From: an uncultured Eubacteriales bacterium
GTDB taxonomy: Bacteria > Bacillota > Clostridia > Peptostreptococcales > Anaerovoracaceae
NCBI GenBank assembly: GCA_902790905.1
Contig: CADATO010000002.1
Span: 48,444-112,443, forward strand
Length of the DNA stretch: 64,000 nt
Direction of reading: 5' to 3'
Within the stretch, counting starts at the first letter, position 1. Each line of letters starts with the position of its first letter. A program made the position numbers and the translations under genes. Below are positions 60,294-64,000 of the stretch, one piece after another. The notes under the pieces were generated by a model. It did not search any database, was not told the origin of the DNA, and saw nothing but the letters and a program-made list of their open reading frames with translations.

Positions 60294-60686
60294 ATGGAAG
60301 ATATCATGACAGCCGGCATGTACGAACGGCAGTATCTGGAGCAGCTCTATCACCAGCTTTACCAGGCGATGATGGACAAGGACGAAGCGGTGCTCGGCCG
60401 CGTGCTGGCAGACGATTTTGTGCTCTATCACATGACCGGCATGGAGCAGACCAAAGAGGAATTCATCGCGGCGGTCATGGACGGCACGCTCAATTATTAC
60501 GCGGAAATGACGCAGAGCATCGCGATCACGCCGTTTGAGGACCATGCGGAGATCCTCGGCAGGAGCAGGGTCGTGGCGGCGGTGTTCGGCGGCGGGCGTA
60601 CCCCCTGGGATCTGCAGCTGAAGTGCGAACTGATCCGCGGGCGCACGGGCTGGCAGTTCCGGACGGCGAAGGCGTCGACATTCTGA
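60294..60686 (+). CDS. NTF2-like (SnoaL/DUF4440 type) small protein
   Basis: 130 residues: MYERQYLEQLYHQLYQAMMDKDEAVLGRVLADDFVLYHMTGMEQTKEEFIAAVMDGTLNYYA, a cone-shaped NTF2 fold pattern, with GWQFRTAKASTF at the end. Function unknown; such proteins are often small-molecule binders or isomerase-like. Lies 21 nt after rlmN with AGAGGA upstream, so probably co-transcribed. Confidence 0.75.
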   Translation: MEDIMTAGMYERQYLEQLYHQLYQAMMDKDEAVLGRVLADDFVLYHMTGMEQTKEEFIAAVMDGTLNYYAEMTQSIAITPFEDHAEILGRSRVVAAVFGGGRTPWDLQLKCELIRGRTGWQFRTAKASTF

Positions 60687-60715
60687 GGGAGCCGCTTTGG
60701 CGCACAGGGCATCAT

Positions 60716-60781
60716 GGAATCGCATTTTTCGGAGGCGATTCCGAAAAAAGGGTGTGAATCAGACCCATCTTCATGTATAAT
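60716..60781 (+). promoter_or_regulatory. Promoter with inverted GCGATTCC pair upstream of the P-loop protein gene
   Basis: GGAATCGC (60716-60723), 11-nt loop, GCGATTCC (60735-60742) form a perfect 8-bp inverted pair; alternatively TTTTTCGGA (60725-60733) pairs with TCCGAAAAA (60740-60748). Ten nt later -35 TGTGAA (60753-60758), 17 nt, TATAAT (60776-60781). The block GCGATTCC-(G)-A6GGG before the -35 also precedes the rimP promoter. Confidence 0.7.
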
Positions 60782-60831
60782 TAGAACACAACCAATAACG
60801 TACAAGCACAAGCAAAAAGGAGGAACTCGCC

Positions 60832-61254
60832 ATGGTGAAATTGCTCGTGGGTCATAAAGGCAGCGGTAAGACAAAGCAGATGATCGAGATGGCCAATGAT
60901 CAGATGGCTACAAGCGACGGCCACATCATTTTTATCAACAAAGAATATCGGTCGTCCTATGATCTGAGCCACGATATCCGCGTGATCTTTATGGATGATT
61001 TTCCCCACATCACCAACAGCGATGAGTATATCGGATTTATCTACGGCATCATCAGCAGCGACCACGACATCGACACGATCTATGTAGACGGCCTGCTCAA
61101 GCATGCGGACGTCTCCCTTGGCAACCTGCCCGAATTCATCGAGCGCATCAAGAAGATCTCCGAGCATTACGGCCCGAACTTCGTTGTCAGCCTGTCTGCA
61201 GCGAAGGAAGAGATGATCGGCGTTGATTTCTCCGGCTGCGAAGTCGTCGAGTAA
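60832..61254 (+). CDS. Small P-loop ATP-binding protein of unknown role
   Basis: 140 residues. Walker A LVGHKGSGKT (residues 5-14) and a Walker B-like hydrophobic strand DTIYVDGLLKHAD. No recognisable partner domain. Similar short conserved P-loop proteins are found in Clostridia without assigned function. Shine-Dalgarno AAGGAGG. Its promoter carries the inverted GCGATTCC pair. Followed by two tandem terminator hairpins, so it is a tightly insulated single gene. Confidence 0.7.
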   Translation: MVKLLVGHKGSGKTKQMIEMANDQMATSDGHIIFINKEYRSSYDLSHDIRVIFMDDFPHITNSDEYIGFIYGIISSDHDIDTIYVDGLLKHADVSLGNLPEFIERIKKISEHYGPNFVVSLSAAKEEMIGVDFSGCEVVE

Positions 61255-61263
61255 ACGGATCTG

Positions 61264-61293
61264 AAGAAGCAGTGTCAATGCGCTGCTTCTTTT
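61264..61293 (+). terminator. Terminator of the P-loop protein gene
   Basis: AAGAAGCAG, loop TGTCAATGCG, CTGCTTCTT, TTT. Confidence 0.85.
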
Positions 61294-61320
61294 GCAATGC
61301 AGAAAGATATCGTATAGAAT

Positions 61321-61353
61321 AAGCGGGTACAGTCAAGGCTGTACCTGCTTTTA
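61321..61353 (+). terminator. Second hairpin terminator
   Basis: AAGCGGGTACAG, loop TCAAGG, CTGTACCTGCTT, then TTAT. Complements on the minus strand also end in T-rich sequence, so it could work both ways. Confidence 0.7.
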
Positions 61354-61407
61354 TGAGAAGACCCCGGCGCGGTGCCTGGAGGAAGATAGAAAAGATAAGG
61401 AGACTGA

Positions 61408-62394
61408 ATGAGTAATAAGGACAACCAGGAAATCGGACATACCAGCGCGGCTGCAGGCAATGCGGCCGCCAATAAAGCGGGCGGCGGGAAGGTCATCGCC
61501 GGCATTCTCATCGCAGCACTCGCATTCGCGACGATGGAGGCTGTGTTAAAGCTGGCTTCGGCAGGTCTCGATAACCTGCAGCTGACGGCTGTGAGATTTT
61601 TCATCGGCGGCCTGATCCTGCTGCCGTTCGGTCTGGCCGCAAAGAAGAGGGACAATGTCACACTGTCGGTAAAAGATCACCTCTGGCTCCTGCTTCTTGG
61701 CACCGTCTGCATCCCGGTCAGCATGATGCTGTTCCAGGTCGGCGTCGTGCACAGCAACGCTTCGACAGCCTCCGTCCTGTTCTGCATCAACCCGCTGTTC
61801 ACCATGGTGCTGGCGCATTTCTTTGCGAACGAGCCGATGACTAAGAAGAAGGGGATCGCCTTTGGGATCAGCCTCGGGGGCATCTTCATGATGATCCGCC
61901 CCTGGGATATCCAGGAGGGCAACACGGCGTTCGGTCTGACCCTGATGCTGCTGGCAGCCCTGACATTCAGTATCTATACGATCATGGGCAAGCGCACACT
62001 CGCGCGCATCGGCAACACCCTGCAGACGAGCCTCTCGTTCCTGTACGGTGCGGCGGTACTGTTCGTCATCATGCTCTTTATGAAGCGCCCGATTCTGACA
62101 GGGCTTGCCGAGAACTGGCTCGCGGTCCTGTACATCGGCGTCGTCGTCACTGGCATCGGCTACCTGGCGTACTTCAAGGCAATCGAGTATTCGGATGCCA
62201 CGACGGGCTCCATCACGTTCCTGATCAAACCGGCGATCGCACCGTTCATCGCGATGATCCTGCTGGTCGAGCATATGCTGTGGAACAGCTATGCCGGCCT
62301 GATCCTGATCCTGGCGGCGTCGCTGCTCAATCTGTTTGAAAACCGTGCGCAGCACAGGCAGGCGCTGATGGAAGAAAAGCGCATCCATTCGTAA
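61408..62394 (+). CDS. EamA/DMT-superfamily transporter
   Basis: 328 residues, ten membrane segments in two EamA repeats; GILIAALAFATMEAVLKLASAGLDNLQLTAVRFFIGGLILLPFG begins the first and LSFLYGAAVLFVIMLFMKRPIL the second. Likely exports or imports small metabolites; substrate unknown. A ~25-residue hydrophilic Ala/Gly-rich N-terminus precedes the first helix. Shine-Dalgarno AAGGAG. Confidence 0.88.
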   Translation: MSNKDNQEIGHTSAAAGNAAANKAGGGKVIAGILIAALAFATMEAVLKLASAGLDNLQLTAVRFFIGGLILLPFGLAAKKRDNVTLSVKDHLWLLLLGTVCIPVSMMLFQVGVVHSNASTASVLFCINPLFTMVLAHFFANEPMTKKKGIAFGISLGGIFMMIRPWDIQEGNTAFGLTLMLLAALTFSIYTIMGKRTLARIGNTLQTSLSFLYGAAVLFVIMLFMKRPILTGLAENWLAVLYIGVVVTGIGYLAYFKAIEYSDATTGSITFLIKPAIAPFIAMILLVEHMLWNSYAGLILILAASLLNLFENRAQHRQALMEEKRIHS

Positions 62395-62434
62395 ATACCC
62401 TGATTACTGCATAGCCAGAGGGAGATACCGTATC

Positions 62435-63115
62435 GTGACTCAGATGGATCTCATCCGCAGCACCTATCACGGCCGTACGCCCGGACCGATCAACAAGGTC
62501 CACCGTTTTGCCGTGCTCATCCCGCTGATCGAGCGGGAGGACGGCAATGTTGACGTGCTGTTTGAGACGCGTGCGCAGGAGCTCGACGCGCAGCCGGGGG
62601 AGATCTGTTTCCCGGGTGGTGCGATGGAGGACGAGGAATCGCCTCTTGAGACGGCTCTGCGCGAGACGTGCGAGGAGATCGGCATAGCGGCGGATGATAT
62701 CGAGATCATCGGGCAGATGGACTCGCTCAACAACGCTGGCCTGCAGATCGACGTGTTCGTCGGACTTCTGAAAGGCGTCACCGTCAGGGGAGAAGACCGG
62801 CCGGCAAATGGAGATGACAGTCTGGCTAACGGGCAGACACAGCGATTCTCCGGTCTTACGCTCAGCGATGCGGAAGTGGAGGATGTGTTCACGATCCCGC
62901 TCACATTTTTCCTCGAGAACGATCCGGAAGTCCACTACGTCCGCATGGTGCCGGATGTGCCCGCAGATTTCCCGTACGAGAAGGTCGGGCAGGGGCCAGA
63001 CTACCCGTGGCGCGAGAGCCGCTACAGCGTGCTGATCTACGACTGGCCAGGCAGGTATCTGTGGGGCATGACCGCCAAAATTGTAGAGCGGTTTGCAGCG
63101 ATGCTGCAGGAATAG
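62435..63115 (+). CDS. NUDIX hydrolase, CoA pyrophosphatase-like
   Basis: 226 residues from a GTG start (GAGGGAG upstream). NUDIX box GGAMEDEESPLETALRETCEEIGI is intact. The upstream LFETRAQELDAQPGEICFPGG resembles the CoA-diphosphatase (NudL/YeaB) signature, so it probably cleaves CoA or related nucleotide diphosphates. An insertion (RGEDRPANGDDSLANGQTQR) of about 20 residues sits after the NUDIX domain. Confidence 0.85.
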   Translation: MTQMDLIRSTYHGRTPGPINKVHRFAVLIPLIEREDGNVDVLFETRAQELDAQPGEICFPGGAMEDEESPLETALRETCEEIGIAADDIEIIGQMDSLNNAGLQIDVFVGLLKGVTVRGEDRPANGDDSLANGQTQRFSGLTLSDAEVEDVFTIPLTFFLENDPEVHYVRMVPDVPADFPYEKVGQGPDYPWRESRYSVLIYDWPGRYLWGMTAKIVERFAAMLQE

Positions 63116-63127
63116 TAAAATACACCT

Positions 63128-64000
63128 ATGAATGACTTTCTGCCGGTGACAAGAGCGGATATGGAAAAACGCGGCTGGGACGAGGTCGACTTCGTTCTGG
63201 TGACGGGGGATGCCTACGTGGATCACCCGTCTTTTGGTACGGCCATCATCAGCCGCCTGCTGGAGCGCTACGGTTATAAAGTGGCGATCCTCCCGCAGCC
63301 GGACTGGCACACCGCCAGAGACTTCAAACGGTTTGGAAGACCCAGGCTCGGCTTTCTGATCAACGGCGGTAACGTCGACAGCATGGTCAACAATTACTCG
63401 GTCTTCAAGCACCGCCGCGCCAAAGACATTTACAGCGCCGGCGGCAAGAACGGCCGCCGGCCGGACCGGGCAGTCATCGTGTACTGCAACCGTGCCAGAG
63501 AAGCGTATAAAGACGTACCCATCATGATCGGCGGTCTGGAAGCGAGTCTTCGCCGCCTCGGTCATTACGACTACTGGGAAGATAAAGTGCGCCGCTCCGT
63601 CCTGCTAGATGCAAGAGCGGATATTCTGATGTACGGCATGGGTGAGCGGGCGGTCCTCGATATCGCAGAATCGCTCAATGCGGGCATTGCCGCAAAGGAC
63701 ATCACCTGGATCCCCGGCACGTGCGTACGCGTCGACGAGATCCCGGCAGGAGACGACATCGAGGTCCTGCCGTCCTTTGAGACCATCGCGGCGGATAAAG
63801 ACGCGTATGCGAAGAGTTTTGCGATCCAGTACGCCAATCACGACGGCCTTTCCGCAAGCCGTCTGCTGGAGCCGTATGGGAAGAAGGATGCGGACGGCAC
63901 GCCGGCGTACTACGTCCTGCAGAACATCCCGGCGCTGCCTCTTGAGCGGGACGAACTCGACGACCTGTACGATCTGCCGTTCATGCGGACCTATCATCCG
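63128..64000 (+). CDS. YgiQ-family radical SAM protein, N-terminal part (3' truncated by window)
   Basis: 291 codons are open to the window end. MNDFLPVTRADMEKRGWDEVDFVLVTGDAYVDHPSFGTAIISRLLERYGY is the standard YgiQ N-terminal domain, followed by NGGNVDSMVNNYSVFKHRR and MIGGLEASLRRLGHYDYW. The CxxxCxxC radical SAM motif expected near residue 310-330 lies beyond the window. Function of YgiQ is not known. Starts 12 nt after the NUDIX gene. Confidence 0.93.
   Translation, partial: MNDFLPVTRADMEKRGWDEVDFVLVTGDAYVDHPSFGTAIISRLLERYGYKVAILPQPDWHTARDFKRFGRPRLGFLINGGNVDSMVNNYSVFKHRRAKDIYSAGGKNGRRPDRAVIVYCNRAREAYKDVPIMIGGLEASLRRLGHYDYWEDKVRRSVLLDARADILMYGMGERAVLDIAESLNAGIAAKDITWIPGTCVRVDEIPAGDDIEVLPSFETIAADKDAYAKSFAIQYANHDGLSASRLLEPYGKKDADGTPAYYVLQNIPALPLERDELDDLYDLPFMRTYHP

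Noticed and set aside
4037..62642. GCGATTCC as a Chi- or KOPS-like polar sequence
   Set aside because: Copies are balanced between strands (13 versus 11) although almost all genes point the same way, so no replication polarity is seen.

Overview
This 64 kb window looks like chromosomal core of a GC-rich (by eye somewhat above 55% G+C) low-rank-uncertain Bacillota, most likely a Clostridia/Eubacteriales anaerobe. The evidence is a PolC-type replicative polymerase, a T-box riboswitch, the Bacillota housekeeping order (rsgA-rpe; ylxM-ffh-rpsP-khpA-rimM-trmD; yicC-gmk-rpoZ; pyrH-frr-uppS-cdsA-dxr-rseP-ispG-polC; rimP-nusA-ylxR-ylxQ-infB-rbfA-nrnA-truB-ribF; rpsO-pnp), DivIVA/SepF division proteins, and secreted proteins with choline-binding-like wall repeats. 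I cannot assign a genus. I see no tRNA or rRNA genes, no CRISPR array, no transposase and no prophage.

Layout: 1-3.5 kb rsgA end, rpe, a LytR-CpsA-Psr protein and ddl. 3.6-11.7 kb: SRP/ribosome maturation genes, a HlyD-like membrane protein, then yggS-sepF-divIVA-lspA-rluD. 11.9-14.0 kb: minus-strand block (a 41-residue zinc-ribbon protein and rqcH). 14-19 kb: yicC, gmk, rpoZ, an XRE/LytTR regulator pair, rpsB-tsf. 19-24.6 kb: accessory-like genes (flavoprotein, orphan EutH, thioredoxin, secreted wall-binding C39-like peptidase). 24.7-35 kb: a tightly overlapping operon linking UMP kinase, ribosome recycling, undecaprenyl and CDP-diglyceride lipid synthesis, MEP isoprenoid enzymes, site-2 protease and PolC. 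35.2-38.4 kb: a secreted repeat protein interrupted by an in-frame amber codon. 38.5-47.2 kb: the nusA-infB operon through ribF. 47.3-51.3 kb: uraA, rpsO, pnp. 51.4-55.2 kb: two methyltransferases, a tyrosine phosphatase and a TetR regulator. 55.2-58.7 kb: T-box and ileS. 58.7-64 kb: rlmN, small proteins, an EamA transporter, a NUDIX hydrolase and the start of a YgiQ-type radical SAM gene.

Most genes serve translation, RNA decay, cell envelope precursor synthesis and division, and are arranged as co-oriented operons with short gaps or 4-nt overlaps. Promoters are clear sigma-A types (TTGnnn-17-TATAAT) and several have their -35 hexamer built into, or abutting, the terminator of the preceding gene.

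The most unusual signals are (1) an 8-mer, GCGATTCC/GGAATCGC, found about 24 times by eye where about 2-3 are expected, concentrated in intergenic leaders and several times as inverted pairs; (2) hairpins that hold the Shine-Dalgarno sequence in a 7-11 nt loop directly before the start codon of sepF, frr, pnp and a phosphatase gene; (3) a PolC lacking the DnaQ-like proofreading domain; (4) an IleRS2-type isoleucyl-tRNA synthetase whose HxGH signature reads GIHH; (5) a three-way-junction leader before rpsO; and (6) several perfect operator-like palindromes next to thioredoxin, methyltransferase, TetR and XRE genes. All counts were made by reading and should be recounted by program.
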